Both the position numbers and the translations under genes were made by a program. Below, piece after piece: positions 39,119 to 48,590 of a DNA stretch of 64,000 nucleotides; the stretch's first letter is position 1; each line of letters starts with the position of its first letter. The notes beneath the pieces were generated by a model. That model saw only the letters and a list, made by a program, of their open reading frames with translations. It ran no database searches and had not been told where the DNA came from. Source of the DNA: Emergencia timonensis (lineage in GTDB: Bacteria; Bacillota; Clostridia; Peptostreptococcales; Anaerovoracaceae); assembly GCF_900086585.1 (NCBI RefSeq), contig NZ_FLKM01000009.1, positions 124,001 through 188,000 of the forward strand, written 5' to 3'.

Positions 39119-41321
39119 CGGCCTCGCTGTCTTTGTCAAAAGCGCTGTAATCGGTGACGTGGTTACTGCAGAACTGACCAAAGTGAAGAAAAACTACGCT
39201 TTTGGCCGTTTGCTGGCTGTGGAGGAGCCTTCCACGGATCGAATCGAAGCTTTCTGCCCTTACTTTGGCCAGTGCGGCGGCTGCGCCTACGGTGAACTTT
39301 CCTACGACGCCCAGCTTGCCCTGAAGGAAAAACAGGTCAGAGATAAACTGATCCGCCTGGGCGGCGTTGCGGGGCTGGAGAAAAGCTTGGATGAGGGAGA
39401 ATTGCTGCTTGGAGCGGATGGATCATCTGGAACAGCCGAGAAATTTGATGCAGATGGAACGCCAGGTGTGCAAGAGCCTTTTACTGGAACAGAAGCCGCT
39501 ACAGGAATGCCTCTCGCGCAGACACCACGGTTACGTCCGATTATTGGCATGGAAGAGCCATTCCGCTATCGGAATAAGGCGACCATGCCTGTATGGACTG
39601 GCGGCGTCATCACTCGCAAGGGCGGGATCTTGGAGAATCTCGGCACGCCCGCAGTGGGATTTTATCAGGCGAAGAGCCACGCCGTGGTGGATTGCTATGA
39701 CTGTTTCCTGCAGTCTGAACCCGCTATGGCAGCGGCAGAGGCACTACGCCAATTTATGATATCGGACAATATCACGGCCTACGACCCTAAGTGGGAAAAA
39801 GGTCTCCTGCGTCACCTGGTCGTCAAAACCGCCCGCGGTACCGGTGAAGTCATGGTGATTCTCGTCATCAACGGCAAAGGCATCCCCAACGCGGAGAAGC
39901 TGGTGGAGATGCTGGATGATGCGATCTACAATCTGCCACCGAGGGAAGACGGCGTGGAATACAACCTGGAGAGCGTCATCCTCAACGTGAACAAAGCCGA
40001 AGGCAAAGGCAGCAAAGGAAAGAAAGACCAAAAGGGCGGAAAGCCCGATAAAGGTCAGGCTGCCAGCCGAGGACAGAGAGGCGGCAGTATCTTTGGACAG
40101 GAGTGCATCACCTTGGCCGGAAAACCGACGATTCTTGAACAGGTCGGTAACTTAAAGTTCGAAATTTCTCCATTGTCTTTCTATCAGGTAAATCCTGTGC
40201 AGATGGAAGCTCTCTATAACAAGGCAATCGAGTATGCTGATCTGTCTGGCGATGAAACCGTCCTGGATCTGTATTGCGGCGTCGGAACCATTGGACTTTT
40301 TGCAGCACGGGAGATGGAACGAAAACAGCAGGAGAGAGCGGGATTGGATTCGGACGAGCATGGAGTAGTTTTGCAATCGAATGGCAACGATGAGTTTATG
40401 GAAGAAGAACTAGCAGCAGGAAAGACGGCTGCTGTTATGAGTGAGGACAGTCTTGTTGCAGAGACAGAAACTGATATAAATATTGAAAAATCCTTTGATT
40501 TTGTCGAAAATCGTCAAATGACGATGAACGCTGGCCGTGTAATCGGAATTGAATCAGTCAAAGAAGCTGTGCTGGATGCCAACCGAAACGCAGTCATTAA
40601 CGGCATCGTCAATGCCCGATATGTCTGCGGTAAGGCAGAAGAAGTATTGCCGCTGATGGTGCAGAATGATTTGACTGATGATGTAAGTAAGGTTGGACGT
40701 GAAGGCGCAGAAAATGGTAAGGCTGAGACGAAACCTGCAGTAAAGATTGATGACTCGCTGAAAATCGACCACGCTGACGTGGTGTTCCTGGATCCACCGA
40801 GAGCAGGCTGCGATGAAAGACTGCTAGAAGCTGTGGTTTCTGTAGAACCAGAGCGAATTGTATATGTTTCCTGTGACCCCGCGACACTTGCCAGGGATGT
40901 GAAGTACCTGACCGGGAATGGGTATGCGTTTGTGGAAGGGACGCCGGTGGACATGTTTCCGTGGACCGGGAGTATTGAGACGGTAGTACTGCTTTCCCAC
41001 AAAAAGCCAGACGGACATATCAACGTAAAAGTTGAGTTTGGTGAGGGTGAGGGAAAAGTACCGCTGGATAATATCGTAAAGAGAGCCGAAGCGTACAAGC
41101 CGAAAGAGCGAGTTACATACAAAAAGATAAAGGAATACATAGAAGCTAAATATGGTTTCAAGGTACATACTGCTTATATAGCAGAGGTAAAGAGAAGTCT
41201 GGGCTTGCCGATGTATGACGCTCCTAATGCGGTAGAAGAATTGAAACAACCGAGGAAACATCCGACAGCGGAGAAAGTGGAAGCTATCAAAGATGCATTG
41301 AAGTATTTTGAGGTTATCTAA
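39045..41321 (+). CDS. 23S rRNA (uracil-5) methyltransferase, RlmD/RlmCD type, with inserts and extra C-terminal domain
   Basis: The 758-residue protein has an N-terminal TRAM domain, an Fe-S cysteine cluster (CPYFGQCGGC), the SAM motif VLDLYCGVGTIGLF, DPPRAGCD, and the catalytic Cys in VYVSCDPATLARD. It is far longer than the usual roughly 450 residues because of several low-complexity insertions and a C-terminal module of about 100 residues after ETVVLLS (VTYKKIKEYIEAKYGFKV...). Similar tails follow RlmD in many gut Firmicutes, apparently supplied by integrated elements. ATG 39045 has AAAGGTAACAAGG upstream, overlapping the helicase gene by 74 bases; ATG 39012 is an alternative. Confidence 0.88.
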   Translation: MERGQRVQVKIEDMTEAGQGVGRSNGLAVFVKSAVIGDVVTAELTKVKKNYAFGRLLAVEEPSTDRIEAFCPYFGQCGGCAYGELSYDAQLALKEKQVRDKLIRLGGVAGLEKSLDEGELLLGADGSSGTAEKFDADGTPGVQEPFTGTEAATGMPLAQTPRLRPIIGMEEPFRYRNKATMPVWTGGVITRKGGILENLGTPAVGFYQAKSHAVVDCYDCFLQSEPAMAAAEALRQFMISDNITAYDPKWEKGLLRHLVVKTARGTGEVMVILVINGKGIPNAEKLVEMLDDAIYNLPPREDGVEYNLESVILNVNKAEGKGSKGKKDQKGGKPDKGQAASRGQRGGSIFGQECITLAGKPTILEQVGNLKFEISPLSFYQVNPVQMEALYNKAIEYADLSGDETVLDLYCGVGTIGLFAAREMERKQQERAGLDSDEHGVVLQSNGNDEFMEEELAAGKTAAVMSEDSLVAETETDINIEKSFDFVENRQMTMNAGRVIGIESVKEAVLDANRNAVINGIVNARYVCGKAEEVLPLMVQNDLTDDVSKVGREGAENGKAETKPAVKIDDSLKIDHADVVFLDPPRAGCDERLLEAVVSVEPERIVYVSCDPATLARDVKYLTGNGYAFVEGTPVDMFPWTGSIETVVLLSHKKPDGHINVKVEFGEGEGKVPLDNIVKRAEAYKPKERVTYKKIKEYIEAKYGFKVHTAYIAEVKRSLGLPMYDAPNAVEELKQPRKHPTAEKVEAIKDALKYFEVI

Positions 41322-41325
41322 AATC

Positions 41326-41364
41326 ATAAGCGTATCATTAGAAATAGTGATGCGCTTATTTTTA
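41326..41364 (+). terminator. Terminator after rRNA methyltransferase
   Basis: ATAAGCGTATCA (41326-41337) pairs, with one G-T wobble, with TGATGCGCTTAT (41348-41359), followed by TTTT. Confidence 0.85.
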
Positions 41365-41381
41365 CAAACAAAATTCCACAT

Positions 41382-41410
41382 TTGAGCTGTTTGTCACTTA
41401 TACATATAAT
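41382..41410 (+). promoter_or_regulatory. Promoter of first element gene
   Basis: TTGAGC (41382-41387) and TATAAT (41405-41410) are spaced by 17 bases, just upstream of the first small ORF of the integrated element. Confidence 0.65.
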
Positions 41411-41437
41411 GAAGGTGAAGAAACGGAGGTGCATCGT

Positions 41438-41632
41438 ATGAGAGAAAAAACATTTCATGTTTATGTGGATAGCCACGATAGAAGCCTTTTGCTTCAGAGT
41501 CTTGTAGAGTTAAAAAATCTGCTGCTCCAGCAAGGCCGATATACGGATTGTGTCGACGAACTGATTTTTAAGGTAATTAATGCTCCTCTTAAAAAAATAA
41601 AAACAGTTTATATGGGAGGGCAGGATGAATGA
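41438..41632 (+). CDS. Small conjugative-element protein, unknown function
   Basis: The 64-residue protein (MREKTFHVYVDSHDRSLLLQSLVELKNLLL...) has no recognised domain. ATG 41438 follows GGAGGTGCATCGT; the longer frame from 41429 starts inside that leader. It overlaps the next gene by 8 bases. The family relation is unknown. Confidence 0.6.
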   Translation: MREKTFHVYVDSHDRSLLLQSLVELKNLLLQQGRYTDCVDELIFKVINAPLKKIKTVYMGGQDE

Positions 41633-41963
41633 AATAGACCTAAAAGAATTATTCAAAGTAGCTGTTGAAACACTACGGGAGCAAACAATCCATTCACTAT
41701 TGGAAGCAGATATGACTTATCAGAAAGACTCGGAAAACGAAGGCATTGCGGAAAGGGATTATCTCCAGCTGGATTTAACAACAGAACAACGGAAAGTCTG
41801 TAACCGCCTTTTGGAGTGCCGAGACAAAGAGGATTGTGAATATGCTACGCACTCTTATATTGCAGGACTCTACGATGCTTTTCGGATTATGGCGGTGCTG
41901 TTTCCAGATAAGTGGGATACAGATAACATACGGGAGCTGTTTGCTGCGAAGGTTAATAACTGA
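41625..41963 (+). CDS. Conjugative-element protein, DUF6809-like
   Basis: The 112-residue helical protein carries a YIAGLYDAFRIMAVLFP segment resembling the small DUF6809 proteins often encoded near element left ends; this assignment is tentative. ATG 41625 follows GGGAGGGCAGG. It is probably co-transcribed with the 64-residue ORF and ends at a terminator. Confidence 0.55.
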   Translation: MNEIDLKELFKVAVETLREQTIHSLLEADMTYQKDSENEGIAERDYLQLDLTTEQRKVCNRLLECRDKEDCEYATHSYIAGLYDAFRIMAVLFPDKWDTDNIRELFAAKVNN

Positions 41964-41982
41964 ATATGGAGAACTATTACAT

Positions 41983-42015
41983 AGCCGATTGGTATAAAAA
42001 CCAGTCGGCTTTTTT
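41983..42015 (+). terminator. Terminator with element-specific ACATAGCCG leader
   Basis: AGCCGATTGG (41983-41992) pairs with CCAGTCGGCT (42001-42010), followed by TTTTT. The preceding word TTACATAGCCG is repeated at about 42031 and, before another terminator hairpin, at about 61690. Confidence 0.88.
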
Positions 42016-42084
42016 GCGTTCTGGGGAACTTTACATAGCCGCCCTGACAAGACGGCTAAATCTAAAAGAAAGGAGGACGCACCT

Positions 42085-42912
42085 ATGTCAAATTGCAAAG
42101 TGATTGCTCTGACCAATCAAAAAGGTGGCGTGGGAAAGACAACCACAGCAGTCAACCTGGGTGTCAGTCTGGCAAAGCAAGGAAAGAAAATCCTGCTGAT
42201 TGATGCGGATGCACAGGCCAACTTAACCATGGCTCTGGGGTACAGCAGACCAGATGACATTCCCATAACTCTCTCCACGGTGATGCAAAGCATTATCGAC
42301 GATAAAGCCTTTGATGTTTCACAAGGCATCCTGCATCACAATGAGGGCGTGGATCTGCTTCCGTCCAATATTGAGCTGTCTGGCTTTGAAGTCAGGCTGA
42401 TCAATGCCATGAGCCGTGAGCGTGTTTTGAAAACCTATGTGAATGAGGTCAAAAAGAATTACGACTATGTATTGATTGATTGTATGCCCTCTCTTGGCAT
42501 GATCACCATCAATGCTCTGGCGGCAGCTGACAGTGTGGTTATCCCAACACAGCCCCACTATCTTTCAGCGAAAGGTCTGGAGCTGTTGCTTCGCTCGGTT
42601 TCTATGGTCAAGCGGCAGATCAATCCCAAACTGCGGATAGACGGTATCCTGATGACAATGGTAATGCCCCGCACCAACATTTCAAAAGAAATTACCGCTT
42701 CGGTGAAAAGTGCATACGGGCAAAGGATCAAGGTTTTTGATACCGAAATCCCCCATTCTATCCGTGCGGTAGAAGCTACCGCAGAGGGAAAGAGCATTTT
42801 TGCTTATGACAAAAGCGGAAAGGTAGCCGCTGCCTATGAACAATTAGGAAAGGAGGTGGCAGAAATTGGCGAGAAGCAACGGACACAAAATCGAGCTGAC
42901 CGCATACGATGA
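42085..42912 (+). CDS. parA: ParA/Soj-type partition ATPase
   Basis: The 275-residue protein has the deviant Walker A motif KGGVGKTTT with the signature Lys, DADAQAN, and a Walker B-like YVLIDCMPSLG. It acts with ParB in segregation or stabilisation of the excised circular element. GAAAGGAGG precedes ATG 42085. The 3' end overlaps parB. Confidence 0.93.
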   Translation: MSNCKVIALTNQKGGVGKTTTAVNLGVSLAKQGKKILLIDADAQANLTMALGYSRPDDIPITLSTVMQSIIDDKAFDVSQGILHHNEGVDLLPSNIELSGFEVRLINAMSRERVLKTYVNEVKKNYDYVLIDCMPSLGMITINALAAADSVVIPTQPHYLSAKGLELLLRSVSMVKRQINPKLRIDGILMTMVMPRTNISKEITASVKSAYGQRIKVFDTEIPHSIRAVEATAEGKSIFAYDKSGKVAAAYEQLGKEVAEIGEKQRTQNRADRIR

Positions 42913-43801
42913 CCTTTTCCAGACGGATGAAAGCCGTGCGGAAGCAAAACTGAGCAAGATACGGGACATTCCGATTGCGGAGATTGACGAGTTTCCAGAT
43001 CATCCGTTCAAAGTTTTACTGGATGAGGATATGGAACAGCTTGTTGAGAGCATCAAGCGAAATGGAGTGATGACCCCGGCAACGGTTCGGCTGAAAGAGG
43101 ATGGGCGGTATGAGCTTATCAGCGGCCACAGGCGCAAAAAGGCATGTGAAATTGCTGGTCTTGAAACTCTGAAATGCGAGGTGAAGGAGCTGACCCGTGA
43201 CGAAGCCATTATTGTGATGGTCGAGTCCAATCTGCAAAGATCAACGATCTTACCAAGTGAGAAAGCCTTTGCCTATAAAATGCGTCTGGAAGCAATGAAC
43301 AGACAGGGCCAAAGAAGGGATTTAACTTCGTCCCCAGTGGGGACAAAGTTACGCTCTGATGCAGAGTTAGCTGAAAAAGTTGGAGAAAGCCGCAATCAAA
43401 TCCAAAGGTATATACGATTGACCGAGCTTGTTCCTGAAATCTTGCAGATGGTAGATGAACGGCAGATTGCTTTTCGCCCGGCGGTAGAAATCTCTTATCT
43501 GTCCGATGAACAGCAGTATTCCCTTCTGGAAGCCATGCAGTATAACGATGCGACTCCGTCACTTGCACAGGCTATCAAAATGAAAAAGTTCATGCAGGAC
43601 GGAAAACTCACAGATGAGGTTATCCAGTCAATCATGCAGGAAGAAAAGCCAAACCAGAGGGAAAAACCTGCTTTCCGTGATGAACGGATCACCAAGCTCA
43701 TTCCCAAGAGCGTTCCCAGAGGCAGGGAATCGGATTTTGTTGTCAAGGCGCTGGAATTTTACAACCGCTACCTGCAGCGAAACAAAGACCGGGAACGATA
43801 G
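42866..43801 (+). CDS. parB: ParB/Spo0J-type partition protein
   Basis: The 311-residue protein has the ParB/Srx nuclease-like domain (LSKIRDIPIAEIDEFPDHPFKV, then SGHRRKKACEIAG, the CTP-binding GHRR element) and the central helix-turn-helix (AEKVGESRNQIQRYIRLTELVPEIL). It starts at TTG 42866 with AAAGGAGG 8 bases upstream, inside the end of parA. A possible parS site was not identified by eye. Confidence 0.92.
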   Translation: MARSNGHKIELTAYDDLFQTDESRAEAKLSKIRDIPIAEIDEFPDHPFKVLLDEDMEQLVESIKRNGVMTPATVRLKEDGRYELISGHRRKKACEIAGLETLKCEVKELTRDEAIIVMVESNLQRSTILPSEKAFAYKMRLEAMNRQGQRRDLTSSPVGTKLRSDAELAEKVGESRNQIQRYIRLTELVPEILQMVDERQIAFRPAVEISYLSDEQQYSLLEAMQYNDATPSLAQAIKMKKFMQDGKLTDEVIQSIMQEEKPNQREKPAFRDERITKLIPKSVPRGRESDFVVKALEFYNRYLQRNKDRER

Positions 43802-43915
43802 CCACACATCGAGGGCGAGGTCTGCCTGTTGGTGTGGATAGCCATATTTTCGCTTTCCCCCTCTCCACACCTCACCCCCTAATTACTACCAAAACTATCC
43901 GAAAGAAAAAAATTG

Positions 43916-43939
43916 GCAGTCGTTATAGACTGCTTTTTT
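43916..43939 (+). terminator. Terminator between parB and surface protein gene
   Basis: GCAGTC-gttata-GACTGC (43916-43933) is followed by TTTTTT. Confidence 0.85.
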
Positions 43940-43982
43940 CGGTTAGTAAAGAAACTCACAAACAAAAAGTAGGAGGTAATGT

Positions 43983-46900
43983 ATGAAATTCCCCAAATTA
44001 TTCAAAAAGGCTGCGGCCCTTGTCATGGCTGCGGTCACAACCTTCTCTGTGCTGCCAGCGACAACAGCATTTGCTGCAGGAGATATTGGCACGATTTCCT
44101 TTGACTTCACTTATGACAGGAATGGAAATGCCATGCGCTATAACTCCAGTGCAGTGTTTGACGGTTATACCGCAGGCGGAACAGGCAGTTACAAGTACCG
44201 TATGTATGTAGACGGCGATGATGCGTTCTGTATTCAGCCGGGTGTACCGCTGAAAACAGGCAATACCCTCAAGAAAAATTCTTCCCAGACATGGAATGTC
44301 CTTTCTTCCAGCCAGAAAAAAGCAGTGGGGCTTGCCCTGCTCTATGGCTATCAGGGGAACCGCAGTCATCTTTCGGGAAGTGATGATGAGAAATGGCTTG
44401 CCACACAGACCCTTGTCTGGGAATTTGTGACGGGATGCCGTGAGTCCACAGGGGCTTACCAGCAGACAAGCCAGAAAGCGTACAGCCTGCACTTTGGTTC
44501 CAATTATCCAAACAGCGGTGCTGCCGAGGTGTATAACCAGATCGTTTCTCTGCTGTCCAAACACAATACCATTCCGAGTTTTATGTCGGGTGGTGCGGAT
44601 GACATTACAAAAGAGCTTTCCTATCAGGATGGGAAATACACCATGACACTGACGGATAACAATGGTGTCCTTGCAGACTATTCCTTTGCCACATCCGACA
44701 GTAAAGTGAGTGTGTCCAAATCCGGCAACAAGCTGACGATCACATCCGAAACAGCCTTTGACGGTTCGGTAAGGATTACCGCCACAAGAAGCAATGTGCC
44801 AACGGTCAGCAGCAGCGCAAAACTGATCGCCTATGGTGATCCCAGCCTGCAGGATGTTGTGACCGGTGTGGAAAATGCAGATGCAGTAAAAGCATATCTG
44901 AATGTGGAGACACCTACCGGTACAATCGCACTGAAAAAGACCTCTGAGGACGGCGTCGTTGCAGGTATTTCCTTTACGATCAAGGGCGAGAACTTCAACA
45001 AAACCGTTACCACAGACGAAAACGGCAATCTGACTGTGGAGGGATTGTTCCCCGGCACTTACACCATTACGGAACAGTCCATTGATAAGTATGAGCCGCA
45101 GGAAACTCAGACCATTACGCTGATCGGCGGCAAGACCACCACGGTAAACTTCAATAATACGCTGAAAAGAGGCAGCCTTGAAGTTGTAAAAACTTCAGAG
45201 GACAGTCTGGTTGAGGGCGTGACGTTCCACCTTTACGGAACATCATTAAGCGGTTTACCGGTAGATGAGTATGCTGTGACCGATGCCGAGGGTGTGGCAA
45301 AGTTTGAAAATATCCTGATCAGCGGCAATACCCCGTATGTCCTTGAGGAAGTAGATACCGCCATCCGCTATGTGATTCCGGCAAGCCAGACTGCTCCGGT
45401 GGAATGGAATAAGGTCACAGAGCGCAGCTTTACCAACATCCTCAAAAAATTCAATGTAACTGTCACAAAGACAGATGCTGAAACCGGGACACCCCAGGGG
45501 GATGCTTCCCTTGCCGGTGCAGTTTATGGCATCTATAAGGGCGAAGAGCTGATTGACACTTACACCACAGACGGAAACGGACAGTTTACCACAGATTACT
45601 ATGTGTGCGGCAATGACTGGAGTATCCGTGAAATCAGCCCATCGGAAGGCTATCTGCTTGATGAAACTATTCATCATGTAGGGGCAGAGCCGGAGCTTTA
45701 TACCGTAGAGCTGAACAGTACCGCCAACGATGTAAATGAACAGGTAATCAAGGGAAATATTGCGATCATCAAACACACCGATGACGGAGAAACCCAGATT
45801 GAAACACCCGAAGAAGGCGCAGTTTTTGAAGTCTATTTGAAATCGGCAAACAGTTATGCCGACGCCAAAGACAGCGAGCGTGATCTTCTGACTTGTGACG
45901 AGAATGGTTTTGCCCAGACAAAGGACTTGCCTTATGGGATCTATACGGTCAAGCAGACATCCGGCTGGGAAGGCCGTGAGCTGATGAAACCGTTTGATGT
46001 GTTTATCAATTCGGATGGACAGACTTACCGTTATCTCATCAATAATGCCAACTTTGAAAGTTATATCAAGATCGTGAAGAAAGACGCTGAAACAGGCAAC
46101 ACCATCCCGTATGCCGGTGCCGGTTTCCAGATCTATGACCCGAATGGCGAGCTGGTAACGATGACTTTCACTTACCCGGAAGTCACAACCATTGACACGT
46201 TCTATACTACGGTAGACGGCGAACTGATTACTCCGCAGACACTGGAGTATGGAACCGGATATTCCCTGGTTGAAGTGCAGGCTCCATATGGCTATGTTCT
46301 GAATTCTGAACCTGTCTATTTCGATGTGGTACAGGAGGATTCTTCTGAGGAAAGCGGCATTACCGTCATTGAGGTGGTCAGGGAAAACGTAGCCCAGAAA
46401 GGAACCATTACCATTTCCAAATCCGGCGAAGTGTTCAGCTCTGTTACGGAAGCTGGAGGAATGTATCAGCCTGTTTTTGCCGTCGGCAGCCTGGAAGGTG
46501 CGGTATATGAGATCACCGCAGCCGAGGACATCTATACACTGGATGGAACCCTTCAGGCTTCTAAAGGCGAGGTTGTGGATACCATTACCACAGGTGCAGA
46601 CGGGACGGCAACCAGCAAGGAACTGTATCTTGGCAGCTATGAAGTAAAGGAAATCACGGCCCCGTATGGCATGGTTCTCAATGACGAAATTCACTCGGTT
46701 GAGCTTATCTATGCCGGTCAGGAAGTAGCGGTGACCGAAACTTCCACCAGCTTCTACAACGAAAGGCAGAAAGTTGAAATTGACCTGACCAAGAGCCTTG
46801 AAGTCGATGAGGATTATGGCGTTGGAAACAACGGTGAGATCTTTGATGTTTCCTTTGGGCTTTATGCAGCCGAGGAACTGACCGCCGCTGATGGAACGAC

Positions 46901-48128
46901 CATTCCGGCTGACGGTCTGATCGAGGTGATTACCCTTGATGAGAATGGACACGGAAAGGCAGTCAGCGACCTGCCGATGGGCAGCTATTATGTACAGGAA
47001 ATCAATACCAATGCGGCCTATCTGAAAAATGAAACCAAATACCCGGTTGTCTTTGAGTACGCCGGTCAGGAAACCGCTGTCGTTTCCATTACTGCCAATG
47101 AGGGTGAAGCCATTGAAAATGATCTGATCTATGGAGCTGTCAGTGGAAAGAAATCCGATGAGGATGGAAATGCTTTAGGCGGTGCGCTTATCGGTATCTT
47201 TAAGATTGGTACCGAGGAATTTACAACCGAAACAGCGATTGCAACTACCACATCGGAAGATGACGGTAGTTTTTCTTTTGCTAAAGTGCCATATGGAAAC
47301 TGGATCATCCGTGAGATTGAAAGCCCGACGGGTTATGTACTTTCCGATGAAGAAATTCCTGTAACCATCCGCAAGGTAGACGAGGTTGTGGAAATTGAAC
47401 TGGTCAATGAGTTTATTACCGGCAGCATCGAGCTGGCAAAGGTGGATGAAGATTATCCTGACAATAAGCTGACCGGTGCTGTTTTTGAAGTCTATGCAGA
47501 TAAAAACGGTGACGGAAAACTGGATGACGGCGATGAACTGCTGGGAGAAATGGGCGAACTGGGCGATGGTGTTTACCAGATGAGCGACCTTCGCTATGGA
47601 AAATATCTTGGCCGTGAAAAGACAGCGCCGGAAGGATTCCTGCTGGATGAGAATGTTTATCCGGTGTCCATTGAGGAAGATGGAAAGGTCTATACAGTTG
47701 AAAACGAAGCAGGTGTTGGATTTATCAATGCAGCGCAGAAAGGCTCTCTGAAGATCGTAAAAACTTCTTCTGACAAAAATGTAGAGGGCTTCTCCTTCCG
47801 TGTGACAGGAACAAACGGATATGACCAGACCTTTAAGACCGATAAAAACGGTGAGATCTTCATTGAAGGTCTGCGAATTGGCGAATACACGGTATCTGAG
47901 GTCAGCGACAGCGTTTCTTCTGGATATATCCTGCCTGCCGATAAGCAGGTAACCATCAAGGTAGATGAAACAGCTACCGTAGAAATGCACAACGAACTGA
48001 GAGAAACACCGAAAACAGGGGATGACTTCAATCCTGCTCTTTGGATCGGGCTGGCGGCGGTTTCCGTGCTTGGTGCCGGTGTCTTAGGTTTTGTTGGCTT
48101 CAAGAATAAAAAGAAAAAGGAGGATTAA
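43983..48128 (+). CDS. Thioester / Cna-B repeat cell-wall adhesin (SpaA-like)
   Basis: The 1381-residue protein has a signal peptide (cleavage near AFA-AG, about 31), a TQXA thioester domain with Cys83 (FCIQPG) and Gln142 (ATQTLVWEF), and then about ten Cna-B/SpaA-type domains of 70-100 residues (about 310-1330). Each Cna-B domain carries the K...E...N signature region that forms intramolecular isopeptide bonds. The C-terminus has a sortase signal ETPKTGDD, a hydrophobic helix and the basic tail KNKKKKED. The thioester can bond covalently to a host or partner-cell surface. Inside a conjugative element it may promote cell contact during mating or host colonisation (inference). Confidence 0.93.
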   Translation: MKFPKLFKKAAALVMAAVTTFSVLPATTAFAAGDIGTISFDFTYDRNGNAMRYNSSAVFDGYTAGGTGSYKYRMYVDGDDAFCIQPGVPLKTGNTLKKNSSQTWNVLSSSQKKAVGLALLYGYQGNRSHLSGSDDEKWLATQTLVWEFVTGCRESTGAYQQTSQKAYSLHFGSNYPNSGAAEVYNQIVSLLSKHNTIPSFMSGGADDITKELSYQDGKYTMTLTDNNGVLADYSFATSDSKVSVSKSGNKLTITSETAFDGSVRITATRSNVPTVSSSAKLIAYGDPSLQDVVTGVENADAVKAYLNVETPTGTIALKKTSEDGVVAGISFTIKGENFNKTVTTDENGNLTVEGLFPGTYTITEQSIDKYEPQETQTITLIGGKTTTVNFNNTLKRGSLEVVKTSEDSLVEGVTFHLYGTSLSGLPVDEYAVTDAEGVAKFENILISGNTPYVLEEVDTAIRYVIPASQTAPVEWNKVTERSFTNILKKFNVTVTKTDAETGTPQGDASLAGAVYGIYKGEELIDTYTTDGNGQFTTDYYVCGNDWSIREISPSEGYLLDETIHHVGAEPELYTVELNSTANDVNEQVIKGNIAIIKHTDDGETQIETPEEGAVFEVYLKSANSYADAKDSERDLLTCDENGFAQTKDLPYGIYTVKQTSGWEGRELMKPFDVFINSDGQTYRYLINNANFESYIKIVKKDAETGNTIPYAGAGFQIYDPNGELVTMTFTYPEVTTIDTFYTTVDGELITPQTLEYGTGYSLVEVQAPYGYVLNSEPVYFDVVQEDSSEESGITVIEVVRENVAQKGTITISKSGEVFSSVTEAGGMYQPVFAVGSLEGAVYEITAAEDIYTLDGTLQASKGEVVDTITTGADGTATSKELYLGSYEVKEITAPYGMVLNDEIHSVELIYAGQEVAVTETSTSFYNERQKVEIDLTKSLEVDEDYGVGNNGEIFDVSFGLYAAEELTAADGTTIPADGLIEVITLDENGHGKAVSDLPMGSYYVQEINTNAAYLKNETKYPVVFEYAGQETAVVSITANEGEAIENDLIYGAVSGKKSDEDGNALGGALIGIFKIGTEEFTTETAIATTTSEDDGSFSFAKVPYGNWIIREIESPTGYVLSDEEIPVTIRKVDEVVEIELVNEFITGSIELAKVDEDYPDNKLTGAVFEVYADKNGDGKLDDGDELLGEMGELGDGVYQMSDLRYGKYLGREKTAPEGFLLDENVYPVSIEEDGKVYTVENEAGVGFINAAQKGSLKIVKTSSDKNVEGFSFRVTGTNGYDQTFKTDKNGEIFIEGLRIGEYTVSEVSDSVSSGYILPADKQVTIKVDETATVEMHNELRETPKTGDDFNPALWIGLAAVSVLGAGVLGFVGFKNKKKKED

Positions 48129-48131
48129 AGC

Positions 48132-48224
48132 ATGGAGGTAAAAACAATCCTTGTAATCGCACTTGTTGTGTTCATTGCAGGCGGAGCCATCTGGCTGAAC
48201 ATCCGCCACAGAAATAAGAAGTGA
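48132..48224 (+). CDS. Small single-pass membrane protein (30 residues)
   Basis: ATG 48132 opens a 30-residue frame: MEVKTILVIALVVFIAGGAI then WLNIRHRNKK. It is one hydrophobic helix followed by a basic tail. AAGGAGG lies just upstream, within the end of the adhesin gene, so it is probably translated after the adhesin. Function is unknown; an accessory to surface display is possible. Confidence 0.6.
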   Translation: MEVKTILVIALVVFIAGGAIWLNIRHRNKK

Positions 48225-48275
48225 TCGTGGAGGGGCGGCAAAACATGCCGCTCCTTTCCTTTATGGAGGTATCCA

Positions 48276-48581
48276 ATGGAAAATCTGAAAACCATGGAGG
48301 GCAAGATCAAAGCCATCCTGAAAAAAGACGAGGAAACCAGGGATGATGATATGCTGCTCTACCTGAAGGTGTGCAATGCCTATCTGAAAGATGCCGGGGC
48401 GATGCCTCTGGCTGAGGTCATGACGCAGTACAAATATCTTGGCTTGCCGAGTTTTGAGAGCGTATGCAGGATACGGAGAAAACTTCAGGCAAAGCACCCG
48501 GAGCTTGCTGGGAGCAGCCATGTGCGCCGTGTCCGTGCCAAAGGAGAAAAAGATTATCGCAGCTATGCGAAAGAATCGTGA
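48276..48581 (+). CDS. Conjugative-element protein, unknown (101 residues)
   Basis: The 101-residue basic, helical protein has no recognised domain. It has a segment (VCRIRRKLQAKHPELAGSSHVRRVRAKGEKDYR) that may bind nucleic acid. ATG 48276 follows ATGGAGGTATCCA. It lies 9 bases before the next gene and belongs to a run of small element genes (48276-50525). Confidence 0.6.
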   Translation: MENLKTMEGKIKAILKKDEETRDDDMLLYLKVCNAYLKDAGAMPLAEVMTQYKYLGLPSFESVCRIRRKLQAKHPELAGSSHVRRVRAKGEKDYRSYAKES

Positions 48582-48590
48582 GGTCTGCCT

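Noticed and set aside
45255..46952. 565-residue ORF on the minus strand
   Set aside because: It is fully antisense to the Cna-B adhesin; open only because of the repeat composition of that gene, with no motif or start signal.
47175..47990. 271-residue ORF on the minus strand
   Set aside because: It is also antisense to the adhesin gene and unrelated to any family that I recognise.
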